64,000 nt of DNA, taken from assembly GCA_021018815.1 (NCBI GenBank), contig JAITYX010000016.1:626001-690000 (forward strand). Reading direction: 5' to 3'. This DNA comes from Talinum fruticosum (lineage: Eukaryota > Streptophyta > Magnoliopsida > Caryophyllales > Talinaceae). Positions 48,451 through 60,581 of the stretch are shown here, piece after piece. A model generated the notes under the pieces. That model ran no database searches. It saw nothing but the letters and a program-made list of their open reading frames with translations, and had not been told where the DNA came from. The stretch's first letter is position 1. Every line of letters starts with the position of its first letter. The translations under genes and the position numbers were made by a program.

Positions 48451-50864
48451 ATGGAATTAGTTGGTGGAGCAATAGCTGATGAAAGAGAGGTTGTTTTGTA
48501 TTTGTATTGGGGAAGGCAGTTGGAGGAGGTCCATAATGGAGGTGTGATGTATGTGGGTGGCAGTACAGATTGTGTTTGGTTGAAGAAGAATATAGGGGTG
48601 GGTGATGTACGTATGTTGGTTGAGGACAGTTGGAGGAGGTCCATAATGGAGGTGTGATGTATGTGGGTGGCGATACAGATTGTGTTTGGTTGAAGAAGAA
48701 TATAGGGGTGGGTGATGTACGTATGTTGGTTGAGGACAGTTGGAGGAGGTCCATAATGGAGGTGTGATGTATGTGGGTGGCGAGTACAGATTGTGTTTGG
48801 TTGAAGGAGAATATAGGGGTGGGTGATGTACGTATGTTGGTTGAGGATGTGATGGGGGTTCCTTTAGGGAGCGTAAGTTGTGGTACAATTTCAAGTACAA
48901 TTTCAAGTATGATCGGAAGATGTCGACATACCACAAGACAATTCAGGGCAGCCGGGTTCGGAATAAAATTCCGTCTCCGAGTGTCATTCTCTCGAGGATG
49001 GGGTTGTGTGGCCTTGATATGGGGTGCAGTTTGGAGTGTACCGTAGAAGGATGTCCATATGGAAAAATGAAATTAAAGGGGTGGGGCAGGTATTTTTTCA
49101 GCTGAATCATCTAGGTTGAGCATGTGGAAATATGCAGTAGGCCACTAGTTTGAGTATAGGTTCAAAAGAAATTGTAGGGAGCGCATTGAGGTGGAATGCA
49201 AGGCAGTGAACTGTGATTTTTACATATGTTTAACTCGGACTGAATAAAGTGGATGAGATGATTGTGAAAGTTTTTAAAGCAAGTACACTTGTATAACGTG
49301 GAGGATCGGTGTCGGATGGGAGAAGGGATGGAGAAAAGGATTAGAGTAAACCCGCTTGCCTATTTGGTAGATGGGAGGATCAAATTATCCACCGATTATT
49401 CATCGATTGAGTTATTAAAGGATATGCAGCTAGAATTTGGAATGAATATGTCGTACATGCAATGTTGGAGGGCAAGAGAGTACGTTCGAAAAATGTTAAC
49501 GGGTGAACCACATGATTAGTACAAGTTATTACCTTGGCTATGCGCTACTATTGTTAGATCAAATCCCGACTCAAGAGCATTTTGCGAGGTAGATGGTTGT
49601 CGGTTCCGGCGAATGTTTGTTGCATACGCTTCATCGGTGAATAGTTTCATATTAGGGTGTAGGAAGATATTGTTTGTTGATGGCACTCATCTAAGTGGAC
49701 CGTACGAAGGGACCTTGTTGGCTGCAGTTGCATTGGATGTAGATAACCATTTGTTCGACTTCGTATATGCAATTGTGTCGGGGAGAACGACAACTATTGG
49801 TCGTGGTTCTTGACAGAATTGTATAACTGTTTAGGAGGGTTCAAGTCTGTGATAATGACAGATCGGCACTAGTCGTTGCTGTCTACTGTGCCTTAAGTGT
49901 TTGGTGTAGATAACCATGCATATTGTGTGCGACATGTTTGGGAGAACTTTGTAAAAGCGGCAACGAAATTTGGGTACTGCAAGGAAGCGTCAAAGATACT
50001 TATTCAAGAAATCTTCAATCGGGTCTCGTATGCTCGAACCGATGCTGAGTACAAGTTAGTGATGGAGGAAATGAGGATGTTTAAGCGCAAGTTGGCCGTG
50101 TGAGTAGAGAAAAATGACCCAAAACGGTGGGTGCAGTTGAAATTCAAGAAGGATAAGTGGGGAAATTGAATAACAACCTCATTGAAAGTTGGAACAATTG
50201 GATACAGACTTTGAGACCAATGTCAATATCCTTCCTCGTGACCGGTCACCTACAAAAAGTTGGTAAGAGGAAGGACAAACACAGGTGTGAGTTGGGGGAG
50301 TGGAAGAATGGGGTGGAAAAAGGCTAGAGAAGAAGCTACAAGAGACATACGATAACATTGGTTGTGTAATTGATATACAATCTGTACAATAGTGTTGTTG
50401 CAGAGTACGGCGTAGTACTAAGCAACAATAAAGGCCTTGTTGTGAATTTAGCCAATGGGACTTGCAGTTGCAGCTGGTGGTAAGTGCGGGGACTGCCTTG
50501 CACGCATGCAATGGCTGTGATTAACAAGTACAAGTTGTTGGTGTATGACTATGTGCACCCTTGTTATAAGGCGGCATCACAGTCAACAATTTACATAAAT
50601 GTTGTGCATCCTATGCAGACGCATGATTTACCTGTGGTGGACGACACAACAAGGATGGTGGTAGGTGGGGACGAGCTTGATGACAACTTCAACCACCACA
50701 TATTGCCCCCTACAAATCAACGGTCGTCCGGGAGACCACGAAAAGGAGGATAGAGTTGCAGCGTCAAGGTGTACAAGCTCGAAAGTGTTCTAAGTGTGGA
50801 GAAACGGAGCATTACAAGAACACTTGCAAAAGCCCCGAGCTGACTTTGATGGTCATTATCTAAG
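48451..50864 (+). pseudogene. MULE transposase (mudrA type) with SWIM and CCHC zinc fingers, inactivated
   Basis: Autonomous MULEs encode this DDE-type transposase. The 5' part starts MELVGGAIADEREVVLYLYW and is broken by a 110-bp triplication (48517-48846). Then come a Cys/His region near 49040, AYLVDGRIKLSTDYSS (49.37 kb), the catalytic core KILFVDGTHLSGPYEGTLLAA (49.66 kb, with the first Asp), DNYWSWFL, and SVIMTDRH (second Asp, 49.85 kb). Next are a helical block with YCVRHVWENFVKAATKFG (49.92 kb), the SWIM finger as CSCSWW, stop, VRGLPCTHAMAV (50.46-50.52 kb), and a CX2CX4HX4C knuckle CSKCGETEHYKNTC (50.79-50.83 kb). At least four in-frame stops and several shifts occur, so it is dead. 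Confidence 0.9.
48517..48846. repeat. Three tandem copies of a 110-bp unit within the MULE gene
   Basis: The word CAGTTGGAGGAGGTCCATAA starts at 48517, 48627 and 48737. The copies are nearly identical. As 110 is not a multiple of three, each copy shifts the transposase frame. Confidence 0.95.
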
Positions 50865-51225
50865 TGATTTTGTGGCTGTGGAGGAATTGCTTGCGGTTAA
50901 TGTCCGATATGATGACAGGTTGCAATCAGTATGTGACACGATGTTTTGCATACAACAGTAGCAATTGAGGAATTATTGGAATATGTTATGTTTGGGCCTC
51001 ATAAATATTTGGAGCATGTAAATTTTTTGGCCTTGAAATTTTTGTAAGCATTTATTAATTAATACAGGAAATGTAATAGGTATCATTACCACCCTATGTC
51101 GTCATATCATTGTTGTTTTTGTTAGTATTAGGTGGCACAAATGGTTGGGTAATTTATATAACCTTACTCGTAATATGAAGGAATGTGTAAATATTATCGT
51201 AAATGTTGTCATGTGTATCGTATCC

Positions 51226-51408
51226 GTAATTACTTTCGGTGCTAGGGTAGTGGAACCACATATTGGTGCCTCTCTTGGGTTATCCCATGGTCACGCACCT
51301 TTGTTGAAATTAGTATATACTTTCGTAATCATAGGATAACAAAAGTGTTTACCCTTTATAACGTTTGAGTACGGTTTGCAATTTACACATTATTTGGACT
51401 TAAGTTTT
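51226..51408. repeat. Direct repeat, copy 1 of 2 (183 bp)
   Basis: It begins GTAATTACTTTCGGTGCTA and ends TTGGACTTAAGTTT. It matches 52385-52566 with roughly one difference in ten to twelve bases by eye, in the same orientation. Confidence 0.9.
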
Positions 51409-52384
51409 TAATATAGTACTACATTTGTGAAATTATGAACATTATAAGGTATAAAAAGCATGGTAGTAATATATATGGTGTCAATTTATACTCCAACCAT
51501 TACATGTAACAAGGACAGTTCACTTCTAAGACATTGCCATTCACCACGGGTTTCCCCACAGACGTGGGACAGACGGTGGTGGGCAGCAGCAAGGCAAAAA
51601 ACCATATACATCATCCACCATTACCGGTGGTGGGGTACCCAGTGGAGGGTAGGAACAGGCGCAATAGTCCTTTACTGCCGGTGGGGTTAGCAGTGGTGGG
51701 CTAGAGGGATGGGAATTCACCCCACAAGGTGTTATTTTATTTAACTTTAATTTATAATTTTATACTTGGAATCTAAAGTGACTTATTCTTAATATTGAAT
51801 TATATAAATTACTCTTGATAATAAATTTGTTGAAAGTTTCAGTAATATTAATAATTAATATATAGTGATACATAATACTTACTATAATAATAGTATTATT
51901 ATTAATAAAGATAAAAATTACAAAGAAGAAGTTTTTTTTTTTTAGGAAAAAAAGTTGATTTCATTCATGTTAAGTTACATATTAAGACACCTATTAGTCA
52001 CAGTTTTTTTACAGTAATTTGTTAATTATAAAAATTAGAAAATTAAATTTACCAATCTAACTACACCAATTTTGAACTGCCCATTTAAAGTGACCCATTA
52101 ATTATAAAGATTAAAAAATTGAGCTTATCAATGTAACACATACATATACTTATCAATTGGTACTTGTCGTACAAATGTACAAGTTTTAATTAAAGGAGTA
52201 TAATTGATATTACCATTTATAACGCTATTGTTACATTTAATTAATGAATGTTATGTGACCCCTTGCATTTACCTATTAGGGGAAAGAAGATATCAACAAT
52301 GTAGCATTAGATTAGCAATGGCAAAAAGCTATATTTCAATAGATGCCTTATCTAATGAAATAGAGAGTTATGAATACTATATTT

Positions 52385-52566
52385 GTAATTACTTTCGGTG
52401 CTACGGCAGTGGAACCACATATTGGTCCTTCTCATGGGTTATCCCGTGGTCACACACCTTTGTTGAAATTAGTAGATATTTTCGTAATCCTGAGATAAGC
52501 AAAGTGTTTACCCTATATAACGTTTGAGTACGATTTGCAATTTACACATGATTTGAACTTAAGTTT
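52385..52566. repeat. Direct repeat, copy 2 of 2 (182 bp)
   Basis: It begins GTAATTACTTTCGGTGCTA and ends TTGAACTTAAGTTT. It is the second copy of the segment at 51226-51408, about 1.16 kb downstream. Confidence 0.9.
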
Positions 52567-53563
52567 GCAACATGCATTCGTGGAAAGTTCTCATGCTTTG
52601 AATTTTCAACATGGTCATCGACATGAACAACCCCATGAATGAGCTACGTACGGCATTGATCATTACGTCTGTGTGTGTGAGAGAGAGAGAATACATGTAA
52701 CTAAATATGTTCAAGGGATTTGTGGCTGTGAGTGGTTGTGGAAAATTCTTGCACACTGAACTTTCAAAAGATGGCAATGAATAATTTACGAGATAATTGC
52801 ACGGAAAATAAGCACATGAACATGGATACATAGATAATACAATATATAAGCTATTTTAAGATATTTTTAGGTCTCATATAAAAACATCGACATCTTTCCC
52901 AAAAAAAAAATAAAAATAAATAAATAAAACAATAATACCATGATCAAATATATATTTATATTAGCTGATAGACAAAGTAAACATTTTCATCAATAAATTG
53001 TCGATGCGTTGGTCTAATAACATGAACAAATAATAATAATAATATTTCATGGACTAAAAGCTTATAAAATAACACAAAATAAAATCAACCTGACTTGATA
53101 ATTTTACAAGGAACGGGCAACAAATTATTTATCATATATACTATATTTTCATTAATTACGGTATTTAAGTGCATTTGATTAATTAGATGTATGTACTACT
53201 TATTATAACATGTAAATGTAAATCTTATATTCATTATGAAATAAGTACTTTAAATACTCATAAGAACATATACAATGCACACTATACTTTGTACTACTAT
53301 AACACAAGTGCTAATCTTATCTCAATCCGAGATTAGTTAAAATACTTTTTACTAATCATGGGGGCATGTATAGCTGTATACCACTGTTGATATGTTCATT
53401 CAGTCGCTTTCACATTTAAGCTGCAATTATGTTCTTGGACCTCCATGGCTAGCTGTATTATTGGTAGAAATTCAGTGGCTAAATAAGCACTCACTCACCA
53501 AAAATCCACAATTCATAAGTCCTGCTCAATTATTTCTGCAATCATTCCTACTCCTCCGAAACA

Positions 53564-56500
53564 ATGGAGGCTGCTGCTTTGGCATTATCCGTTGCTCAGA
53601 CAATCTTAACTGCACTGCAATTTCCAGAGGTCAAAGAGATGTTCTTCATCTGTGGCTATGCGTCCAAACTCAAGAGCCTCGAAAACACGGTGACCCGCAT
53701 CAATTCTGTTCTGCTGGATGCAGAGGCCCAGGAAGAGCTGTCCAGACAAAGCCTCGACTTTGTAGGGAAGCTCAAGGATGCTGTTTATGATGCTGATGAC
53801 TTGCTCGATGAGTTCTTCACTCGGGCTCAGCTGCACCACCTCCAAAACTCCCCAAGAGGCAAGGTATATCGCTTAATTTCTCCATTTAAAAAGTTGAGTC
53901 TTGCTTGCCAAATGTCTCGAGAGATTAAGAATATTAGGGAAAAGTTGGACGGGATCGCCAGTGATGCTAATAAGTTTGGCTTTAAATGTGACAATAATCA
54001 ACCTATAATTAGGAGGGAGAGGATTAGGAAGGAAACTTGTTCTTATGTATATGCAGAGAATGTCATCGGGAGAGAGGACGACAAAAGGGACATTGTAGAT
54101 AAGCTGCTGGATCCCAATGTTAAAGGGCTTGTTCCGGTCCTTAGTATTGTGGGGATAGGAGGGTTAGGGAAGACCACTCTTGCCCAACTTGTGTTGAATG
54201 ATGAAAGGATTGTAAAGGAGTTCCCCATGAAATTGTGGGCTTGTGTCTCTGATCAATATCAAAACCAATGGAATGTCAAGTCAATTTTGGCTGATATTCT
54301 CAAATCAGCCACAGATGAGAAAGATGTTGATAACTATGGGATCGAGCAGGTAGTTAGAAAACTTGGGGAGAAGCTAAATAAAAGTAAGTACTTGCTTGTT
54401 CTAGATGATGTGTGGACTGAGGATCGTTGTAAATGGATGGAGTTGGAACAGTACTTGCTGGGATTAGGTCAAACTGGGAGTAGAGTTGTGGTAACCACAA
54501 GATCAAAAAAGACTGCAGTAGTTGTAGGAAGCAACACAGATATCATACATGAGTTAAAAGGTTTGTCCGAAGATGATTCATGGCGTTTGTTCAAATCAAT
54601 TGTTGGTGAAGAAAAAGCAAATAACCAGGACTTCATGGACATTGGTAAAGATATACTCAAAAAGTGTGCTTATGTCCCTCTCGCAATTAAAGTGATAGGA
54701 AGCCTTCTACATGGTGAAGACAAGAATAAATGGCAATCTTTCCAACGGCGTACAGTAAAAGAAATTAGAAACAGGGATGATAAAATTGTAGACATTATAC
54801 CAATTTTGAAGCTTAGCTACCATAACCTCAGCCCACCGTTGAAGAGTTGCTTCAGCTATTGTGCCGTTTTTCCCAAGGATTTTGTCATTGAGAAGGACAC
54901 GTTGATTAGCCTATGGATGGCCCAGGGATTCTTAGAGCCTTCAGATGGAGGTCAAAGTATGGAAGATGTTGGTGAGAAATATTTTCAGATTTTGCTCCAA
55001 AGATGCTTCTTCCAAGACATAAAAAAGGATGAGTTTGACGAAATCCAGTCATGTAAAATGCATGACCTGATACACGATGTTGCTCAGGAAGTTGCAGGAA
55101 AGGAAATTGTTGCAGCAAATTCTAGTGTAGGAAACCTGGATGACCGAGTCCAAGTCCGTCACATATATTTTGAAGGTGATCCGAACAACTGTGGATATAG
55201 CTTTATCAGTAAACCACAAATCCGGACATACGTTCAAGCCGGTTCCTTGGAATCCCAATTTCCGTTGAGTATGCTCCTAAAGAAATGGATGAATCTCAGG
55301 GCACTATGCTTGGCTAATACAAGATTAGAAAGTTTGCCTGATGATATAGGTAAACTGTTGCATTTAAGATATCTTGATTTGTCTGAGAGCGAATTGAATA
55401 TGCTCCCTAAATCAATCACAAAGCTAGTGAATCTGCAAACCTTGAATTTAACTGGGTTGTATAAGTTGGAAAGATTGCCAAAAGAGCTTAACAAACTCGT
55501 TAAACTCAGAGTCCTAGATATATCCTATTGTGATTCCTTAAAGCATATGCCGGCACGGATGGATAAATTGACTTGTCTTAATAGGCTATCTATGTTTGTG
55601 GTGGGAAAGAGAGATTCAAGTAGGAAGCAACATGGTGTCGATAAACTGGAAGACCTAAGAGCTCTTGAGAAGCTTAAAGGAAGTCTTGAAATCCGGATCG
55701 ACAAGAAATATGCTTTCAAGAAGGAAATAAATAATAGAGGAGCAGGATATATAAGCAACAAGGAGCATCTCAATTATATTGCAATAGAGTGGTTTAATGA
55801 GAATGAAGAAGAAGGGGGATAGACGGTCAAGAAGATTTGCTGGAAAGCTTACAGCCGCACCGTAATCTGAAGGAGTTCACGGTTCGGTCTTATGACGGGA
55901 AGAAGATTCCGAGGTGGGCAATAAAGGATAGCCTCACAACCTCCCTCCCAAATCTCATCTACATTTATCTTTACCAATGTAGTGGGTTGCAGAGTTTGCC
56001 ATGGCTGGGGAAACTGCCGTTTCTGAAAAACTTACAAGTTCAGAATTTAACAGATGTAGAGTACATGGAGGATAGAACAAGTGGGAGTGATAGCACCGCT
56101 AGTTATGGATCAGCAGCACAAGCGATTCAGGAATCTTCATCATTCTTTCCCTCCCTTGAACGTCTCTCTTTAGATGGATTGCCAAAGTTGAAAGGATGGT
56201 GGGGAGGATTGCGCACGTCTGGGTTAGTGATGGAAGATGATGAGATCATGAGCATCCAAACTGCGGGTGTGCATTCATTACCTTCATTTCCTCGACTTGG
56301 TCGGTTGTCAATAAGCCATTGTCCTAACCTGACAGTTATTCCCCTATGTCCTACGGTGGAAACTCTGGATCTGTATGACTTCAATGAAAGACTAGGAATT
56401 ATGACACACAAGGAAGAGGACCAGAAAGAGGAGCGTGGTAGTAATGATTCGAAAATGAGAGATTTAATAACTGACAACGCCAGGCATCTCAAATCCCTGC

Positions 56501-57135
56501 CAATGGTTGCCTTTCAATGCCTCGTCAAGATGGAAATACTAAGTGATCAAGAGTTGAAGAGTGTGTCAGAAATAGAGATGGTGTTCCGTAGCTGTTCATC
56601 TTCCTTGCGATCCCTCACAATTCGTAATTGCTCCAGGCTGAGGAGTGTTTTAGGAGGGTTGGAGTATCTTACTGCCTTGGAGTCACTAGAGTTAAGTCAC
56701 CTCCCCGAATTGAGATTTGATGAAACGGAAGGAGAAGAAGAGGAAGAGGAGGAGGCTACCTGTGACGGTATGCCATGGAAATGCCTTGCTCAATCTCTCC
56801 ATTCCTTGGGGTTATGGAGTGTCTCGGATGCGATTGATCTGCCAAAGGGGGTGCGCTATTTAACTGCTCTTCAATCCCTCGAGATTTGCTTTTATGAAAT
56901 GAAAGAACTACCAGAATGGATAGGATGCCTATCATCTCTCCAGTCCCTGAGAATTGTGAAATGTGAACATCTGAAATCACTTCCGGAAGCTTTACGGAAG
57001 CTGGCCTCCCTCCAGCAACTTGACATAATTGGATGCGACCCGGTGATTGAGCGAAGATGCGAGAAGTCAAATGGGGAGGATTGGCCCAAAATTCAACATA
57101 TCCCCCACATTCGTTTCAAGGAGTCCTTGTATTAA
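53564..57135 (+). CDS. CC-NBS-LRR (CNL) disease-resistance protein, intronless, one apparent frameshift
   Basis: An intracellular immune receptor that detects pathogen effectors and triggers defence (family knowledge). From ATG 53564: an Rx-type coiled-coil domain with AVYDADDLLDEFF (about residues 72-84, EDVID region); NB-ARC with the P-loop GIGGLGKTT (197-205), kinase-2 KYLLVLDDVW (275-284), SRVVVTTRS, a divergent GLPL motif as CAYVPLAIKVIG (from 368), SCFSYCAVFPKDFVI, and MHD intact at 499-501 (KMHDLIHDV). Irregular LRRs follow from about residue 560 (LRYLDLSESELNMLP, LQTLNLTG) to the C-terminal SLQQLDIIGCDPVIERRC. The frame breaks at 55812-55822, in GAAGAAGGGGGATAG: one extra G in the five-G run joins the 752-residue first part to IDGQEDLLESLQPHRNLKEF. 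The full product is then about 1,190 residues, a normal CNL size. All switch motifs are present, so the gene is probably functional if the missing base is an assembly error. Confidence 0.93.
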
Positions 57136-58794
57136 AAGGTAACAATATCCCTAAAAAACATGGTGAATTCTGCTGTGCCTGCTTTGTATGTATGTGTTCC
57201 CTTGGACAGTCGAATCTTTTGGGGCCTAAATGGCTCCTCAGGTAATATTACATGCCCAATATATATTTTCAATCTTCGTGACTCAGAATCTTTCACATGA
57301 ATTTCCAACGGTCTTTGATATGTGCCTCAGTTTTATAAATTAACTAGTGTTGTACCTTGTTATGAAAGGGTATTAATTAATTTTATTTTTATAATTATTT
57401 ATTTTTTAATTTTATTATTTTTAATTAATTTATGTTTTTCATTAATTCTTTCCAATTTTTATTAATTATGAAAAAGTATATTAATGCATATATAAAATAG
57501 TAATGTTTGAATGAGAACAAATTAGTATTTGGATCAATACAATTGTTTAATTTATGGTACACAAATTAGTATTTGAAAATATATATATATATGTTTTTGC
57601 CCACGTTAAAGCGCGGGATATATTAATATATAAAAATATTAAGGAGAAATTTTTATAATTTAATAGGCGAAATTTCAATAATAGTTGTTATATCAAAAAG
57701 TAAATTCTAAATGACATAAAAATATTTTGTAATAACACTTTTTAAAAAATAATTTCAGAAATAAAAATTACGTAAATCCTAATTATGAATAAAATAATAA
57801 AATATCATCTCAAAATTGGAAAAAAATCATATGATATAAGCCAAAAATCTAATCGGCTAACTATATATATTATAACGTATTAAAATGTTTGTATAAATAA
57901 ACCAAAAATCTAATCGTCACATAGTATATATTAGAACCTATTAAAATCAAGGTTGTTAGAATTGATATCCTAGTTAAAATCTATTTGGAGGAAGGGGGTT
58001 AGAATCATAATCATAGAATTGTATCGATTATCGTAAGATTCTAATATTTGTTTGTAATAGTAAAATTGTTTTTTATAAAAATAAAATATTTGTAACATTC
58101 ATAAAGATTTATAAAAATCTAGTGCAACTATACTCTGTCGAAAATTTTGATACAAAAATATAATTATCCATAGCTACTTTATGAATTTTATTGACAATCG
58201 TGAAATTAAATTCTAATGAATCCAGGGTCATAGAATTGTAAAATCGTAGAATCATTTTATTATTCTACCATACATTTTTGAATTAAATTAGGATCATAAG
58301 ATTCCGATAAATCGTAAAATCGTAGGATTGTTACATCCAAATTGGGAGTTTAATAACCATCATTAAAATGCTTATTATACATATAAGTATAAATTATCAA
58401 TAATAGGCTAGCATATATCATTACAATACTAACGCACAAAACTCCACTTCGCCCTCCCAATAAGATGAATAGATATTTATCTTGAAAATAATCCGTTTAA
58501 AATTATAGAATTTATAAGCATACAATTTATAGGAACACATAAGGAGTACATTTCTATTAAAGTTTTCATACATATAAATATTATACTTTGGTAGTTTAAT
58601 TCAAATGAATGTAGTCTTCCAACATTGTAAAAAAAAAAAAAAAAACTTTGAGTACATATAATTCAACCATCATAAAATCCAATTATTTAAAATCTACAAT
58701 AAAGTTTGAACACTTATATTTTTATTGGTAATTAAAATTGATAATAAATAATATAATTATATAATTATGCATAGATAAAAGATTAGACAATAAT
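57136..58794. other. NLR 3' flank and AT-rich DNA with a possible Helitron 3' end
   Basis: At 57344, ACTAGTGTTGTACC is the reverse complement of a common plant Helitron 3' end (GTACAACACTAG before T), with a weak CCTT...AAGG stem inside. At 57600-57619, CCCACGTTAAAGCGCGGG forms a short hairpin of the same type. A minus-strand Helitron fragment is possible. A repeated word ATCGTA(A/G)GATT near 58030, 58240 and 58310 was seen. No gene. Confidence 0.35.
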
Positions 58795-59224
58795 GGGTGT
58801 GTTCGGCGAGTAGCGTTTGAGGTAGTGATTAGTGTTTTGGAGAATGTAAAACACTACTTATCTAAAAATGTAAGTGTTCGGTAAAGTAGTGTTTGACATA
58901 GTGAGTAGAGTTTTAGGTAGTGTTTTCGAAAAGTTACTCAAAGTAACGTTTTCAAAAACACTACCTAGTGTTTGCACATAATTTTCAAAATTCTCCTTTT
59001 TATTTTCTAAAATCTTTTATCAATTATGTCCTTTTAAGTCATTTTATACAAATATGCTATTTAAACAGTCTACTATTACCAAACATACTTGATCTCAAAT
59101 CACTAGTTGAACATCTAACCACTAACCACTAGTCGATGAATGTACTAATCGCTAATAAAACAGACTAACAACTATTAAAACAACTAACCACTACTAAAAC
59201 AGACTAATTTTACCGAACACGCCC
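58795..59224 (-). mobile_element. PIF/Harbinger-like MITE, copy 2 (reverse of copy 1)
   Basis: Termini GGGTGTGTTCGGCGAGTAGC and ATTTTACCGAACACGCCC, 430 bp, flanked by AAT on both sides (58792-58794 and 59225-59227). Read on the minus strand it matches the MITE at 19464 throughout. Non-coding. Confidence 0.82.
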
Positions 59225-59728
59225 AATGTCCTAAAAAGGATTATACCCTCGGTCAAACAAAACAAACACGCATTAATAAATGTAAATTATGATAAAGATT
59301 AGACAATAATGTCCCATTAACAATTTTCTTTTTACATCCATTGATTTATTTGCAGAGAAATGTAAGGAATATTACAGTTTTAGAATATAAAAGTATATCA
59401 AAAGTTGGAAATACTCACAAAAATAACCAAAAAATAGAAAAAAAATTAATTCAAAAGATTCACTTATAAAAATTAAAATATTGAAATATATTAATGAGAC
59501 AATATACAACATCATGATCATATTTATGAGAAATTTTATACTCACTTAAATACTGTCTTGTGGGGTTGTTGTCATGGCATGATAATGATATGAAATCTAT
59601 ACACTATATAATGCCAATCTTTTCAAATTTTGAAATGCCGCAACTAGAAGTGAATTAAGGAGTTTCAGTCCAATAAAAAATAAATAATTTATCATTTAAA
59701 AAATAAGTTTCCACTCATCTATGGACTC

Positions 59729-59798
<70 letters not shown>

Positions 59799-59817
59799 CA
59801 TAATCATAATAATAATC

Positions 59818-59854
<37 letters not shown>

Positions 59855-59883
59855 TAATAACAATAACAGTAATAATAACTATA

Positions 59884-59951
<68 letters not shown>

Positions 59952-60048
59952 CATAATCATAATCATAATCATAATCATAATCATAATCATAATAATAACA
60001 ATACTAATAATAATAACAATAATGATAATAATAATAATAATAATAATG

Positions 60049-60095
<47 letters not shown>

Positions 60096-60120
60096 CATAA
60101 TGATAATAATAATCATAATG

Positions 60121-60155
<35 letters not shown>

Positions 60156-60180
60156 CATAATGATAATAATAATCATAATG

Positions 60181-60232
<52 letters not shown>

Positions 60233-60252
60233 GAACAATAATAACAATAACA

Positions 60253-60302
<50 letters not shown>

Positions 60303-60411
60303 CATAATAATAATGACAATAATAATAATAATAACAACAATAATAATAATGATAATAATAATAACAATAACAATAATAATAATAATGATAATAATAATAA
60401 TAATCATAGTG

Positions 60412-60448
<37 letters not shown>

Positions 60449-60459
60449 TAATAATAATA

Positions 60460-60521
<62 letters not shown>

Positions 60522-60534
60522 CATAATCATAATC

Positions 60535-60580
<46 letters not shown>
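59729..60580. repeat. 850-bp (AAT)n tract with CAT, GAT, CAA and AGT variants
   Basis: Almost perfect triplet periodicity over about 284 units. Interruptions are themselves patterned: a run of (AATCAT)7 near 59950-59992, and a block with CATAATGATAATAATAATCA occurring twice about 66 bases apart (60094 and 60160). Open frames across it (poly-Asn, poly-Ile, poly-Tyr) are by-products of the repeat and not genes. Confidence 0.97.

Positions 60581-60581
<1 letters not shown>

Larger units (their letters stand above)
47207..51010 (+). mobile_element. Mutator-like transposon (MULE), decayed; right end not found
   Basis: The left terminus GGGAAATTTACGGATGGGTC matches the end of the foldback MULE at 11398 (GGGAAATTTACGGATAAGTC), with similarity over about 80 bases. 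Inside is a broken mudrA-type transposase gene (48451-50864). Neither an inverted right terminus nor a second copy of ATTGATGAA was found by eye, so the right border is only the end of recognisable coding. The duplicated segments at 51226 and 52385 may mark a rearranged right flank. Confidence 0.75.
51011..53563. other. Intergenic region and NLR upstream region, with a duplicated segment
   Basis: It holds a 183-bp direct repeat (see 51226 and 52385). At 51530-51720 lies a GC-richer stretch with several GGTGG/CCACC words able to pair. A (GA)n run is at 52676-52690. No further gene. The last 200 bases are the NLR leader, without a clear TATA box. Confidence 0.45.

Noticed and set aside
48396..48936. 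Minus-strand His/Tyr/Pro-repeat proteins
   Set aside because: Shadow translations of the 110-bp triplication in the MULE gene.
47207..53563. A right-hand MULE terminus near 51-53 kb
   Set aside because: No inverted GGGAAATTTACGG or second ATTGATGAA could be found by eye, so no right border was called.
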